From a virus, in IMG/VR virus record IMGVR_UViG_3300029922_000038, positions 25,353-89,352 of that record: a DNA stretch of 64,000 bases. One strand, given 5' to 3'. The translations under genes were made by a program, and so were the position numbers. This document shows, piece after piece, positions 33,105-43,161 of this stretch; the stretch's first letter is position 1; each line of letters opens with the position of its first letter. Below the pieces are notes generated by a model, which saw only the letters and a list, made by a program, of their open reading frames with translations, had not been told where the DNA came from and did no database searches.

Positions 33105-36100
33105 TTATCTTAATACCTTTCTAAATATATGGGTAATATCATACAAAGATAGTTTAAAATTGTTAGTATTATTAAATATAAAGCGAGTTACTATATAATT
33201 ATCTGTAAATCTTTTCTTTAGATTATAGTTTTTAGAAGAACTCACGTTAATAGGATTTTTATTAGAATCAAAGAAAGGAAGAGCATAATTAACTACTAAA
33301 TCTCTAAACTTATTAATATTCCAAATCCCCCTTACATAAGAAGAAGTACCTCTATTTGTAATAGGTACTAATCCAGAAGATTGATAACTGTTATAAATAA
33401 TTACATCATCAAAAGTAGCTATTTGTAAAACACCATTGTTATCTATGCACTTAGTATCTAATAGAATAGATTGAGTTTGTTTATGTCCTTGTGTAGAATC
33501 AGTAAGAAGTGCATTTTCCACATATGGGGAACCCCCAGACTTATTATTCATTTGACCATAATTACCCATTCTATTAAGGGTAGCTTCTACTATAAAAGGG
33601 TAAACAGTACCAAAACTACCATATGGAGCACTATGGTGGAGTACTACATGATTAGCATTTCCAGGAGTTACATAAGGTACAGAATAAAAATTGAGTGAAT
33701 TATACATAAACATAGGACTATAATCATGAAAAGATGTCCATGATTTAGTATCTAATGAATATGAAAGGGTAAAACTATTATTTACAAAATAAGAAGTATT
33801 ATCTAATGAAAGTAGATTAGCATAGATAGTAACTAACCCTAAAAATGGATCCATGTAAGTAGTAGACCATGAATCTGGGCCTTGAGTACCTTCAGTTTCT
33901 GACCATACATAGAAATAACCATTTGTATAATAAAATTGATTAGGGGAAGGATTAGTAGAAGAGTTATATAATCCAGGATTTACAAGTGTGTAATCTTTCT
34001 TATAAACAAGTATTCTTCTATATTTAGCATCATAAGCACATGAATAACCTATACCATTAGGAACCCACCCATTTTCAGGAATTAATTTAGCAAGTGAATC
34101 TAAACCATTTATTTGCTGGGCAATAGAAAAATAAGCGTTATTTAGAAAGAAAGATCTCATACCAACTTCTGATATTCTTTCATCTTCTCCAGTAAATAAA
34201 AAAGCTTCACATCTACGAGTATCTATTGAAAAATAACCTTTTGGTGTTAATATATTAGCATATGCAGTAGGTAATCCTAAATAACCATCTTCAGATGATT
34301 TAAGTTCAATGGGAGTTTGTTCTAAGAAAGCCCCTGTACCTACATTAACAGTACCTTCAGTAGTACCAAACTTTAATTCATCTGTTGATATTACATAAAG
34401 CGTATTTTCAAGATGTATATAAACCCTATTATGATCTACCCATATATCTTTAATATTACCTTTCTCTCTTGGCATATCCTTATAATTATTTATAAGAAAT
34501 TGTCTATAAGCATTAAATACATCTTCATCTCCTCTCATAACAGAATAAGCTATTCTATTAAGAAGTTGATTTTCTTCACTTATATTAAGTGGTTTTGGTA
34601 TATATTGAGTTACTGTATTTTCAGCAGAATAATCTATATTATAAGCATAAAAATTATCTACTGTTACAGGTAATTCTAATATTGTACCACTTGGAGAACC
34701 AGAATAAATTCCTGTCTTTGGGTAATATGATTTAGCCATAGAATTATCTACGGGGTTCATATCTGCCCCACCATTTCTAAGAGATACATTAACTGTAGAT
34801 TCAATAGGTACATAGTTAATAGCTGCAATAAAAGTTTTTGTACCGTTTACAAGACCTGATTCAACAGTAGAAGATGCAAAAGTAGTAGCATCTCCTTGTA
34901 CACTTCTTCTAAAATAGAAATTTGATATAAAAGTATCTCCTTGACTATTTAAAACAGTATATGAATTAATACCTCCTGAAGTAAGTGCAGCATAAGTAGC
35001 GATAGATGCTGGTGTAGGTAAAAATACTGTTGCTCCAGCATACATATAACTAAGCTGGTCTAATGTATTATATTGGGCACTATATTCTTTCTTTAAATTA
35101 GTAATATAATAAGCTGCCCAATTTCCAGTATTTACGGTTGAGGTAATAACACCTTGGCCAGAAGCAAATGGGTTTCCTGTAATATCATAAGCATGAGAAG
35201 GAACAGCAGTTAATCCAAATTGAGGAGTAGTTGCTGATGCAACGCCATCTCCACTTAATACTTCATCTGGATAATTTAATTGATTATATGGAGTTCCTGC
35301 ACCAGAAGTATCAATAGACATAAAAGAAGGCCCACCATCATTATTAATAAAAACTCCACTTGGAGAACTTAGTACTTCAACAGAACTATTTGCTTGTATT
35401 TGTTTAACTGTATTTATTAATCTCTTTTGTTGAGCATGGCCATTTGATAGGGGATATATATTAATTCCTGTAATTGGCCCAGTAACTTGGGCAAGACCTA
35501 CTTGAAGTGGCCTATTTACTACACCTGGATCTGTTAAAAAATGAGATGTATTAGCTATTAGCCCACTATATAGATGAACATCTGCATTATTAAATGCTGG
35601 ATCATTCTGTGTAGCATAAGCAATATACTCATTAGATAAATAATCAGGAATTACTTGAGAAACAGTATTAAATCTATCTTCTGGGCTAAAAAAAGAAAAT
35701 TGATTTTTAATATCACCAAAATAAGAACCAAGATAAGTATTTACGCATTGTGTTCTACCAGAATAAGGAAAACTATTAATTACATGTCCTCCAGAGGCTC
35801 TTTCAGTAAAATTAAATAATGCCCCCTGCATAAGAATACTTTTATTGGAGGAATTTCTTTGAACTCTTACAATAGAGTATCCTGTTATTTTATTAAGTAA
35901 AACAGTAGGAAGATTAATATTTGTAATATTTAATCTAAGTATCCTTCCTATTCTTTCAGTAACATTATTAGAACCATCTCTTGTAACCCTATAATGAGGA
36001 CTTTTAGCAATAGATGGCATTCTATGATGTCTAACAGGAGTACCCGCAAGTGATCCCCATTCTGCTGTATTTGGATATAATTCTGTTGATTGCCAATAAG

Positions 36101-37433
36101 CAAGTAGATTAGTATTACCTGAAACTTCTGTATCTGCTGTATTATAAGCTTTCCAAGTAGGACATCCAGCACCATAAATAGTATCTGTTACAGTACCATC
36201 ATCTCTTCCAGGAATTAATGCTCTACCTGGAATATGATAAGCATAACTACTTGTAGCATCATCAAAATGCCAAACAATAGCAAGAGCATATACTTCATCC
36301 TTCATATAAGAACGAGAATCATTATTTATGGATTCTCCATCCATTGCTCCTGGATTATTATAAGCACTTTTATAATTAACCGTATCACTATCAAGATTAA
36401 ATTCTTCAGTATAATAATATACTTTTATTTGATTAGCTATTTGCTGATATTCAATATCTGTAGTTTGAGTTAAGCCACCAAGTATGAGTGTATTATTTAA
36501 TTGAGATATAGTATTAGCTGTACCATAAGTAGAATAAGTTTGAGTAACTGCACTTACTGTGGTAGGTATTAAAGTAGCAGTATTAGTAACTTGATAGGTC
36601 GTATTAAATAAAGAAGAAGATACTGGTATATTAGGTGTTTGATAGTAAGTTTTAACACCGTTTATACTTTGTATAATAATAAGATTATAATAAGCTATAT
36701 CCCCACCTAAATTAGATATAGCAAAAGTAATAGCTTTCTCAGTAGCCAAACCACTTTCAGCACCATCATAATCATAGTTATCTAATGAATTAAGATTAAT
36801 ATCAGAGGTTGGCTTATTAGTAATAGAAATAGGGTCACACACAAACATATAGTTTGATGGTTGAAAGTCACTATTTAAAACCTGAATAGTTGCTTGGTAA
36901 GAACCTGCTTCTAATTGTCCACTACCATCCTGAACAGAATCTAAGGATACTTGAGGCCATACACTTAAATAAAATAAAGATAAATCTTCTTGCGTAATTG
37001 TAGAAGCATCAAAATTATCTATATTTAGATATGATGGTGGATTAAAACCATCTGTCCAATAAATTTCTCTTTCATTATAGTCATTTATATAAAATGTACC
37101 TCTTATTTGATGAAGTGGAGAGAAGTTTAATAAGTCAGATGAAAAAATGATAGATAAATTACCATAATTATCTACTAACGCTATCTTAGAAGCAGGAGTT
37201 ACCGTAGAATATCCTATATAGGATAAAAAAAGTATTGTATTTCCATCCCCAAAGTTTATCTTACCTATTGGGGTAAAATCAGCAGGTAAATTGGCAAAAT
37301 TAGAATAACCTTTCTCATTTGTAAGGTTATAATTGCCTTGTTCATCATAAATTACTGCATTTCTGGCATCACTCCAAAACCCAGGTGGTACAAATCTACT
37401 ATCTCCATCTACCCACAGTCCTTTATTAAGCAT
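33105..37433 (-). CDS. Muzzle/tail stabilisation-like virion protein
   Basis: 1442 aa, strand-rich. The N-terminus (LNKGLWVDGDSRFVPPGFW, then DARNAVI and TNEKGY) follows a pattern seen at the start of large podovirus tail 'stabilisation' and crAss-like muzzle proteins: NKG..xD...P.G.W..ARN....G...TNE.G. Repeated Tyr/Asn/Ser-rich strands suggest beta-propeller-like domains. It has its own promoter-like element (37456-37463) and precedes the cargo and polymerase genes, as expected for a tail-end protein that gates ejection. Confidence 0.62.
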   Translation of the reverse strand: MLNKGLWVDGDSRFVPPGFWSDARNAVIYDEQGNYNLTNEKGYSNFANLPADFTPIGKINFGDGNTILFLSYIGYSTVTPASKIALVDNYGNLSIIFSSDLLNFSPLHQIRGTFYINDYNEREIYWTDGFNPPSYLNIDNFDASTITQEDLSLFYLSVWPQVSLDSVQDGSGQLEAGSYQATIQVLNSDFQPSNYMFVCDPISITNKPTSDINLNSLDNYDYDGAESGLATEKAITFAISNLGGDIAYYNLIIIQSINGVKTYYQTPNIPVSSSLFNTTYQVTNTATLIPTTVSAVTQTYSTYGTANTISQLNNTLILGGLTQTTDIEYQQIANQIKVYYYTEEFNLDSDTVNYKSAYNNPGAMDGESINNDSRSYMKDEVYALAIVWHFDDATSSYAYHIPGRALIPGRDDGTVTDTIYGAGCPTWKAYNTADTEVSGNTNLLAYWQSTELYPNTAEWGSLAGTPVRHHRMPSIAKSPHYRVTRDGSNNVTERIGRILRLNITNINLPTVLLNKITGYSIVRVQRNSSNKSILMQGALFNFTERASGGHVINSFPYSGRTQCVNTYLGSYFGDIKNQFSFFSPEDRFNTVSQVIPDYLSNEYIAYATQNDPAFNNADVHLYSGLIANTSHFLTDPGVVNRPLQVGLAQVTGPITGINIYPLSNGHAQQKRLINTVKQIQANSSVEVLSSPSGVFINNDGGPSFMSIDTSGAGTPYNQLNYPDEVLSGDGVASATTPQFGLTAVPSHAYDITGNPFASGQGVITSTVNTGNWAAYYITNLKKEYSAQYNTLDQLSYMYAGATVFLPTPASIATYAALTSGGINSYTVLNSQGDTFISNFYFRRSVQGDATTFASSTVESGLVNGTKTFIAAINYVPIESTVNVSLRNGGADMNPVDNSMAKSYYPKTGIYSGSPSGTILELPVTVDNFYAYNIDYSAENTVTQYIPKPLNISEENQLLNRIAYSVMRGDEDVFNAYRQFLINNYKDMPREKGNIKDIWVDHNRVYIHLENTLYVISTDELKFGTTEGTVNVGTGAFLEQTPIELKSSEDGYLGLPTAYANILTPKGYFSIDTRRCEAFLFTGEDERISEVGMRSFFLNNAYFSIAQQINGLDSLAKLIPENGWVPNGIGYSCAYDAKYRRILVYKKDYTLVNPGLYNSSTNPSPNQFYYTNGYFYVWSETEGTQGPDSWSTTYMDPFLGLVTIYANLLSLDNTSYFVNNSFTLSYSLDTKSWTSFHDYSPMFMYNSLNFYSVPYVTPGNANHVVLHHSAPYGSFGTVYPFIVEATLNRMGNYGQMNNKSGGSPYVENALLTDSTQGHKQTQSILLDTKCIDNNGVLQIATFDDVIIYNSYQSSGLVPITNRGTSSYVRGIWNINKFRDLVVNYALPFFDSNKNPINVSSSKNYNLKKRFTDNYIVTRFIFNNTNNFKLSLYDITHIFRKVLR

Positions 37434-37455
37434 CTATAATTAGAAAATATAACTA

Positions 37456-37463
37456 CAAATATA
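37456..37463 (-). promoter_or_regulatory. Promoter-like element before the muzzle-like gene
   Basis: On the - strand TATATTTG (followed by TAG) lies 22 bp upstream of the ATG at 37433, inside an A+T-rich 65-bp gap. It matches the TATATTTGTA form seen before several other genes here. Confidence 0.55.
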
Positions 37464-37498
37464 ATGAAAATATAATTATGAGATATAAATATTATTTA

Positions 37499-38200
37499 TT
37501 AAAAAAGCCCACCATGAAAATCTATATGTTCTCTTTCTTCAAGACCTTTACCAAAGTTATGGTTAGGATGAGTTAGAGGTACTAATCTTTTCCAGCTATT
37601 TATAAAAGCTATCATTTTAGGCTTATCTGGTAAAGATCCTTTAAACATAGCTTTTCTTACATATGAGTCATACATTTCCTTTGCCTCTTTAAAGTTAAGT
37701 GCTGGATGTTTATAACCTAACCCTATTAATTTTAATATACAATAATATAAACAAGCTTCATTAAAAAGATACATATCTGGTATCATAAGATAACCATTTT
37801 CATCTAATTCATGTGCTTCATATGATATTTGAAAAGTTACACATTCCTCATCTGTTTTAATCCAACCAGGTTCTATAGTAAATCCTTTAGGAGAGTGATT
37901 ATACATATCATCTTCTGATTGTATATCTCTTTGATTGGTAAAATCACCAGTAGAATAGTTCATTGGCCTATGATGATGCCCTAAGTTATTAATTTTAATA
38001 CAATTAATAGGGATTTCAACTCTATGATCATGGGAAGTAAATGTTTCTTCTATTGTAATAGTTTGCCCACATATGCCAACATCTTCCATAACTTCTCCAA
38101 TCCACTCAATAGCAGGAAGTATAAGCCCATCATCAAATTGTTTAAAATCTCTAAATAATTTAGCTATTACTGTATAAGAGGATACTAATTGATAAATCAT
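37499..38200 (-). CDS. Ring/connector structural protein
   Basis: 233 aa, part of the consecutive - strand set between fibre and muzzle genes. It contains IPINCIKINNLGHHH and a surface-type loop (SEDDMYNHSPKG). Gene position and size match the ring proteins of crAss-like necks. Overlaps the upstream gene by 4 nt. No direct family hallmark seen. Confidence 0.5.
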   Translation of the reverse strand: MIYQLVSSYTVIAKLFRDFKQFDDGLILPAIEWIGEVMEDVGICGQTITIEETFTSHDHRVEIPINCIKINNLGHHHRPMNYSTGDFTNQRDIQSEDDMYNHSPKGFTIEPGWIKTDEECVTFQISYEAHELDENGYLMIPDMYLFNEACLYYCILKLIGLGYKHPALNFKEAKEMYDSYVRKAMFKGSLPDKPKMIAFINSWKRLVPLTHPNHNFGKGLEEREHIDFHGGLF

Positions 38201-38700
38201 ACTATTTCTTTTTTAACTTTTGGTATTCTAATTATTCTTTTTTGCAATTCAAATCTTTCATTAATCATAGTAACCTTATTAAATATCTCTCTCATTCTTG
38301 GCATAGAGCCCTTAGTACCTCTTACCATTCTTAATCTATATAGTTTACCATGTTTGATATTGGTTTTCTTTTTATTCCAATATAATAAAGGAAACCATTT
38401 ATCAGTATAATAAATAATTATAGGTTTTCCTTCTTCATCTCTTGGTACTTCCCCATTTATCCTTGTTTTATTAGTAGTTGGCCAATCAGGTTTAGGTTTA
38501 GCTGGATTTCTTTCTATTCTTTTTATTTGAAGAAAAGTAAGATTGTTCCCCATATAAAACTTTTTACCAGTAAATAGAACCTCATCCATTATTTTATCAG
38601 AGAAATCCATACATAGTTTTTTATAGGTATAAAAATCTATAGTAATAGAAGGATTATCCCTTATAAAACTTTTATATGAGTGTTTTAGGGTATAAGTCAA
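38197..38700 (-). CDS. Neck/tail-associated structural protein
   Basis: 167 aa, basic. The segment IIYYTDKWFPLLYWNKKKT followed by IKHGKLYRLRMVRGTKG resembles a protein common beside ring proteins in crAss-like phages. Overlaps the PQ-loop gene by 29 nt. Structural role inferred from context. Confidence 0.5.
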   Translation of the reverse strand: MTYTLKHSYKSFIRDNPSITIDFYTYKKLCMDFSDKIMDEVLFTGKKFYMGNNLTFLQIKRIERNPAKPKPDWPTTNKTRINGEVPRDEEGKPIIIYYTDKWFPLLYWNKKKTNIKHGKLYRLRMVRGTKGSMPRMREIFNKVTMINERFELQKRIIRIPKVKKEIV

Positions 38701-38944
38701 TTTTTCTATATTTTAAAATTAGAAATATAATAAGAGATGCTGCTAAAGTATCATAAATACCAAGGCTTTCTACAAACACAGCTTTAATTGTAAATCCATA
38801 AATAGTACTACATATAGCCCCAGATAATAGTAATATATAAGACCATAGAGATACTCCAGTAGTATTCTTGGTTTTAAATAACTTATATATCTGTGGTAAT
38901 GTACACATTATAATAAAAATATTATATAGTAAACCAAATATCAT
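38672..38944 (-). CDS. PQ-loop (SemiSWEET-like) membrane protein
   Basis: 90 aa with three transmembrane helices and a PQ motif at Pro17-Gln18 (CTLPQIYKLFKTK), then TTGVSLWSYILLLSG. Size, topology and motif match a SemiSWEET/PQ-loop unit, a half-transporter that dimerises to move small solutes. A transporter-like gene between neck genes is unexpected. It overlaps the downstream gene by 29 nt and touches the upstream stop, so it is co-expressed late. Confidence 0.7.
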   Translation of the reverse strand: MIFGLLYNIFIIMCTLPQIYKLFKTKNTTGVSLWSYILLLSGAICSTIYGFTIKAVFVESLGIYDTLAASLIIFLILKYRKIDLYPKTLI

Positions 38945-39633
38945 TATCTTTCTTTTATTGTATTAACTGGTAATCCATCATCATCAGTATCAATAGGCAT
39001 TTCTTTACTCATTTTAAGATCTCCACTAAGAATAGCTTGCCTCATTTGAGTAATCATATCTAAAGGCATGGGAAAAGGAGAATTATCATCAAAATCTGCC
39101 CCTCCTATATTTGGAAAATAATTAGCTGCTACTTTAGGGTTTTCAGCCACTACTCTCACTTTTATATCTCTTAACATCTTAGTACCAAAAATATAACCAT
39201 ATCCATTAAGATATAAAGATCTTATAGCTTTTCCTGTATATTTAGAAAAACCAAAATAATTCTGCTCCCCCATTCTAATAGGTTGTATTCTTGTTTTAGA
39301 ATCTACCCTATAAAATTCTATAATATCTCTTTTCTTACTTCTAATAGGTGCTGGTAATGGATTTACAGTTCTAAGAACATAATCTCCTGTATCTAATCCC
39401 ACTTCTGATGCTTCTACAAGAACTAATGGTACTGCACCATTTAACCATTGCCATAGAGAATCAGATAAGAATTTATTTTCATCTTCATCTCTTCTAATAA
39501 GAGTGGCTCTCCAATCATATATGAGATATTTAACTGTTCTTTTAGAAAGACCATATTGATCAGATAGTTTACCCCCATTAAATATTTGAAGAACTATATC
39601 AGTTATTTCAGTAAGAGATTTTAATATACGCAT
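38944..39633 (-). CDS. Ring/connector structural protein
   Basis: 229 aa. The N-terminus is a helix with QYGLSKRTVKYLIYDWRATLIR, followed by strand-rich middle (TGDYVLRTVNPLPAP) and IRSLYLNGYGYIFG. This layout resembles connector/ring proteins that dock on the portal. One-base overlap with both neighbours. Function inferred from context. Confidence 0.5.
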   Translation of the reverse strand: MRILKSLTEITDIVLQIFNGGKLSDQYGLSKRTVKYLIYDWRATLIRRDEDENKFLSDSLWQWLNGAVPLVLVEASEVGLDTGDYVLRTVNPLPAPIRSKKRDIIEFYRVDSKTRIQPIRMGEQNYFGFSKYTGKAIRSLYLNGYGYIFGTKMLRDIKVRVVAENPKVAANYFPNIGGADFDDNSPFPMPLDMITQMRQAILSGDLKMSKEMPIDTDDDGLPVNTIKER

Positions 39634-39923
39634 TATTCTACTTTTTCTTTTTCTTTAAATAATTCATTAAACCTACCAGTAATAAGAGGGGCAGCTATCA
39701 TTTTATGAATGCAATACATAATATCTGCTTTTTCTGTTAAATTTATATCAATTTCATCTATTGCAGTTCTTATTTTAAGAGCAAGTGCAAATCTATCAAG
39801 TTGTTGTACTTCTGTTCTATCTTTTTCAGGGGCACTTAATGCCATTACTGCATAGTTTTCAAACATTTCACAATCAGTAACACCATCTAAATCTTTAAGT
39901 TTTTGTTTAAAATTAACTTTCAT
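39633..39923 (-). CDS. Small helical virion-cluster protein
   Basis: 96 aa, helical, with LDRFALALKIRTAID and a C-terminal Lys/Glu tail. It heads the ring-protein operon and could be a small assembly factor. Not recognised. Confidence 0.55.
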   Translation of the reverse strand: MKVNFKQKLKDLDGVTDCEMFENYAVMALSAPEKDRTEVQQLDRFALALKIRTAIDEIDINLTEKADIMYCIHKMIAAPLITGRFNELFKEKEKVE

Positions 39924-39951
39924 TTTATATTTATTTATAATTTTTACAAAG

Positions 39952-39959
39952 ATACGAAA
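39952..39959 (-). promoter_or_regulatory. Promoter-like element before the ring-protein operon
   Basis: On the - strand TATCTTTG, about 29 bp before the ATG at 39923, matches TAnnTTTG. It lies in the 126-bp gap separating the tail-fibre genes from the ring/muzzle/polymerase operon. Confidence 0.55.
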
Positions 39960-40049
39960 TTATATTATAATTATTGTCTGACCTTCTTCTAAAATTGATT
40001 CTAACCCGAAAAACTAAGTTCCTGAATATCCTTGATTTGCGTCCTTCTT

Positions 40050-40370
40050 CTATTCGTTAGCTACATTATTCCATTGATTTAGTACTGCTGTATTATAGTC
40101 AGCCTGAACTGAATCAAAACTTATCCCTTCATTGTTTAAAATCCTTGAAGGAAAATCTTTAACATCACTATAAACTGTGATGTCAGGAACACCGAGGTTA
40201 CTGCTTGTATTTTGCATATACTTCGCTAATGCGTAGCGGTTTAAATGATTTGCAGTTGAAGCATCTTCTGCAAATATTACAGGTATAGCCTCGGCTATTG
40301 CATTGTTAACAAATTCAGCAAAATATCCTGGTAATTGAATTGCCTCTATCATATTCTCCGTCATTTCCAT
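40050..40370 (-). CDS. Tail-fibre-associated small protein
   Basis: 106 aa, 27 bp downstream of the 920-aa fibre. Helical N-terminus (EAIQLPGYFAEFVNNAIAEA) and mixed C-terminus. It shares the higher G+C and codon choice of the fibre's C-terminal part, so the two probably arrived together. A fibre chaperone or tip protein is possible. Not recognised. Confidence 0.5.
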   Translation of the reverse strand: MEMTENMIEAIQLPGYFAEFVNNAIAEAIPVIFAEDASTANHLNRYALAKYMQNTSSNLGVPDITVYSDVKDFPSRILNNEGISFDSVQADYNTAVLNQWNNVANE

Positions 40371-40397
40371 AGTATCGGTTGTTTTTAGGTTTTGGGT

Positions 40398-43160
40398 TTA
40401 GAAAGAATTAACTATAATATAATCGAATGTACTTGTATCTAAGGAGTTGACAGATGTAACTGTAAAGGTTCCTGTTCCTTTTGCACTAATCTGCAATGAA
40501 CCTACATTGGTAGTAGAACTGGATGTATCTGACAGGAATATCTTTGAAGAAGCTACAACATTAGAATTTGAAATAGTTACAGTTCCTGCTACCAATGTTC
40601 CTGTTCCGGAAGGCTGATTACTGCCACTTTTTAAAGCAAAACAGCCATTAATATCAAACTGTGCTTTGGTTACACCATTTGCCATAAACAATGCAATAGG
40701 AGAACTTTGAGCCACATTATCAGCTATCAATGCCGCAGAGACTGTTGCAACATAAGTAGATGCCAGTGCAAACAATCCTCCAACCTGAACAGGACTTGTA
40801 CCACCATTTAACCCAAGTCCTTTAACACCTACATTTACAGCGGAATTTTTAGAAGTAACAGCTTCTCCCCGAACTCCTGTATTATCATTCCCATTTAGTG
40901 CCTGAAATAAACCACCTTGGTTAACCCCTGTGGTTGTACCATAACTATATCCATTTATACCCACATTTGTTGAAGTTCCTGCTGAACTATTTAGAAATAT
41001 ACCAGCAATCGTAGATGTACTGCCGGTATACCCACTGGCCGAGTAGTTAACCCTGAATATCTGAATGTTAGAAGGACTGCCTGTGCCTATTGTCTGCGTA
41101 ATTTCATAATCAATAACTCCAATCAATGAACCTGATGTTAGGTTAGGAACGGTATAAGAGAAATAGTTAACAGCAGATGCACCCTGTGGGGCTGTAATCA
41201 CCTGTGAAAGCAATCCGTTGGATGTAACAGCAAATTTTGTACTGTTTATTGCAAAAGATCCAGATGTAGAGATATTGCCTGCACTACTTACACTAAATTG
41301 AAAAGTGCTTCCTGCATATATCGAACCTGTTGTTTGTATAGTGTTAAAAGCAAAAATACTGTTTGCTCCTATCCCAAACGCATTATTTGAAGTATAGCCG
41401 CTCACAATCGGGTCAGCTGCAAACACATTAAAAGTAAACCCTGTAGAACCAGTTCCTGCAAAAGTCGGAGCATCAAAAGAATTCGCAACAAGTACAGAAG
41501 CACCACCTGACGGTACAGCACCACCTGTTAAAGTATAAGCTGCCACCCTTAAACCAATTCCTAAATAAGAACTTGAAAAGGTTATCCCTGATTTCGTTAA
41601 GACTAAATGATGAACAGCAGATGCACTGCTTACGCCCTGATAGAAATTTGTGCCGTCAAAACCAAAATTAGCAGTTGTAGCTAAAGCACCACCTGTTGTA
41701 GAGTAGATTATTTTACTTGCAGTAGGGGTAAACCAAGAAGGAGCTGTAGAGGCTCCTGAAATTAAGGCTAATCCCGCTGTGGTTGTACCTGCAAGTATAG
41801 CACCTGCACTTGCGGTAGAATAGAATATACCTCCATTGGAAGCTGTAAGGTTAGCATTTAGACCGGCGTTTGCAAGGGGTAATAAGCCAGTAACTTTTGC
41901 TGTTAGATCAATAGTACCTGCGGCAATCATAGCATTTGTAACCGCTAAATTTGCAATAGTAGTAGGAAAACTACCTGTCCCGCTTCCTGTCACATTACCT
42001 GTAAGAACAATGGTTTGATCCCCTGTATTAACACCTGAAACTGACACTGCTCCTGCCCCAATAGTAAGAACAGAAGTGTTAGCGGCATTTGCTGTTAAAG
42101 TTAATGTGCCACCATTTACTGTTAATGCAGTTGTAAAAGTAGCATTGGTTACTGTTCCTGCATTTCCTGTTACTGAACCTGTGATTGCATTGGTAACAGT
42201 TAAATCAATAAACCACCCTTTTACTATTCTTGTACCTGTTGAACCTATAATACCACTTGAATCTGTTGCAAGAATTGATGCTGCGGCTCCAGGTGCAGAG
42301 GAAGAAGTAATGGCATGGGTATGAGAAGTAGATGTGAGAGCATTTGATGTAGAAACTGTTAAAGTGGAGGGTGTTCCCATTGTAACAACTCCTGTACTTG
42401 TAATAGTAGTAAAGTTCATCCCATTGCCTGATGTAATAGATGTAACAGTTCCGCCTGTACCTGTACTAACTAAAGTTGAACCTGAAAAAGATAACCCACT
42501 TCCGAGTGTAATTTCCTGAATATTTGCTATTCCCCCTGTTGGATTTCCAACTAAGCTAACAACAGCTACTTGTTGAAATTTAGCATAAGTTACTTTATTA
42601 GTTCCAATAGTAGGGTTGGCGTATGTTCCTGTTAAGTCTCCTCCTGCAATGATACCTGATATTGTAGAAATACCACCAAGGCCAGCAAGCGTATAAGTAG
42701 GAATATTTAATACATTTGCTGCTAAAGAGGCTGAACCAGAAGAACCTGTAGTAGTTAATGAAGTTATTTCATTAGTATATGCAGAGTTCCAGTTAGATTC
42801 ATCTGTTGTGGAAGGTATATAGTAACCAGCAGTTAATGAAAATACACCAGTTATATTACTATAAGTAATAGCTGCTATAGAAGAGAATATTGCAGTAAGA
42901 GCAATATAAGAAGCTGGGTTTGCTGCATCATATGGTGTATAGCCAAGAGTTGCTATAATTTCAGCATATGTTAAATCAGTAGATAAATTAGCTTTAATAA
43001 GACTAAGAATAGCAGTCTTATCAAATTCTTTTAAATACCCATCTACTGTACCAACATACTCTAACCCCGAAGTACCAGTATAGAATTGTAAATAGGTTGC
43101 ATTTTTTAACCTATTTATATTCTTTATTTGTACATCAGTTAGAGAAGGAGTATTTGCCAA
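40398..43160 (-). CDS. Tail fibre / receptor-binding protein, mosaic
   Basis: 920 aa. The N-terminus (about 1-190), with LGYTPYDAANPASY, resembles fibre-attachment repeats of tail fibres. The remainder is a Gly/Ser/Thr-rich chain of short strand repeats (GGDLTGTYANPTIG, SGSGLSFSGSTL-like units), typical of trimeric shafts and receptor-binding tips. Base composition changes within the gene: the part encoding about residue 190 to the end is clearly richer in G+C than the phage average, while the N-terminal part matches the phage. Exchange of the tip by recombination is the simplest explanation. Confidence 0.75.
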   Translation of the reverse strand: MANTPSLTDVQIKNINRLKNATYLQFYTGTSGLEYVGTVDGYLKEFDKTAILSLIKANLSTDLTYAEIIATLGYTPYDAANPASYIALTAIFSSIAAITYSNITGVFSLTAGYYIPSTTDESNWNSAYTNEITSLTTTGSSGSASLAANVLNIPTYTLAGLGGISTISGIIAGGDLTGTYANPTIGTNKVTYAKFQQVAVVSLVGNPTGGIANIQEITLGSGLSFSGSTLVSTGTGGTVTSITSGNGMNFTTITSTGVVTMGTPSTLTVSTSNALTSTSHTHAITSSSAPGAAASILATDSSGIIGSTGTRIVKGWFIDLTVTNAITGSVTGNAGTVTNATFTTALTVNGGTLTLTANAANTSVLTIGAGAVSVSGVNTGDQTIVLTGNVTGSGTGSFPTTIANLAVTNAMIAAGTIDLTAKVTGLLPLANAGLNANLTASNGGIFYSTASAGAILAGTTTAGLALISGASTAPSWFTPTASKIIYSTTGGALATTANFGFDGTNFYQGVSSASAVHHLVLTKSGITFSSSYLGIGLRVAAYTLTGGAVPSGGASVLVANSFDAPTFAGTGSTGFTFNVFAADPIVSGYTSNNAFGIGANSIFAFNTIQTTGSIYAGSTFQFSVSSAGNISTSGSFAINSTKFAVTSNGLLSQVITAPQGASAVNYFSYTVPNLTSGSLIGVIDYEITQTIGTGSPSNIQIFRVNYSASGYTGSTSTIAGIFLNSSAGTSTNVGINGYSYGTTTGVNQGGLFQALNGNDNTGVRGEAVTSKNSAVNVGVKGLGLNGGTSPVQVGGLFALASTYVATVSAALIADNVAQSSPIALFMANGVTKAQFDINGCFALKSGSNQPSGTGTLVAGTVTISNSNVVASSKIFLSDTSSSTTNVGSLQISAKGTGTFTVTSVNSLDTSTFDYIIVNSF

Positions 43161-43161
43161 T

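Noticed and set aside
14366-37433. Several + strand open frames of 60-110 codons opposite the late genes
   Set aside because: They are Ile/Phe/Ser-rich mirror frames of long - strand genes, without promoters or sensible domains.
41836-42519. + strand frames rich in Val/Pro opposite the tail fibre
   Set aside because: They arise from complementing Gly/Thr/Ser repeats of the fibre gene; no start signals or folds.
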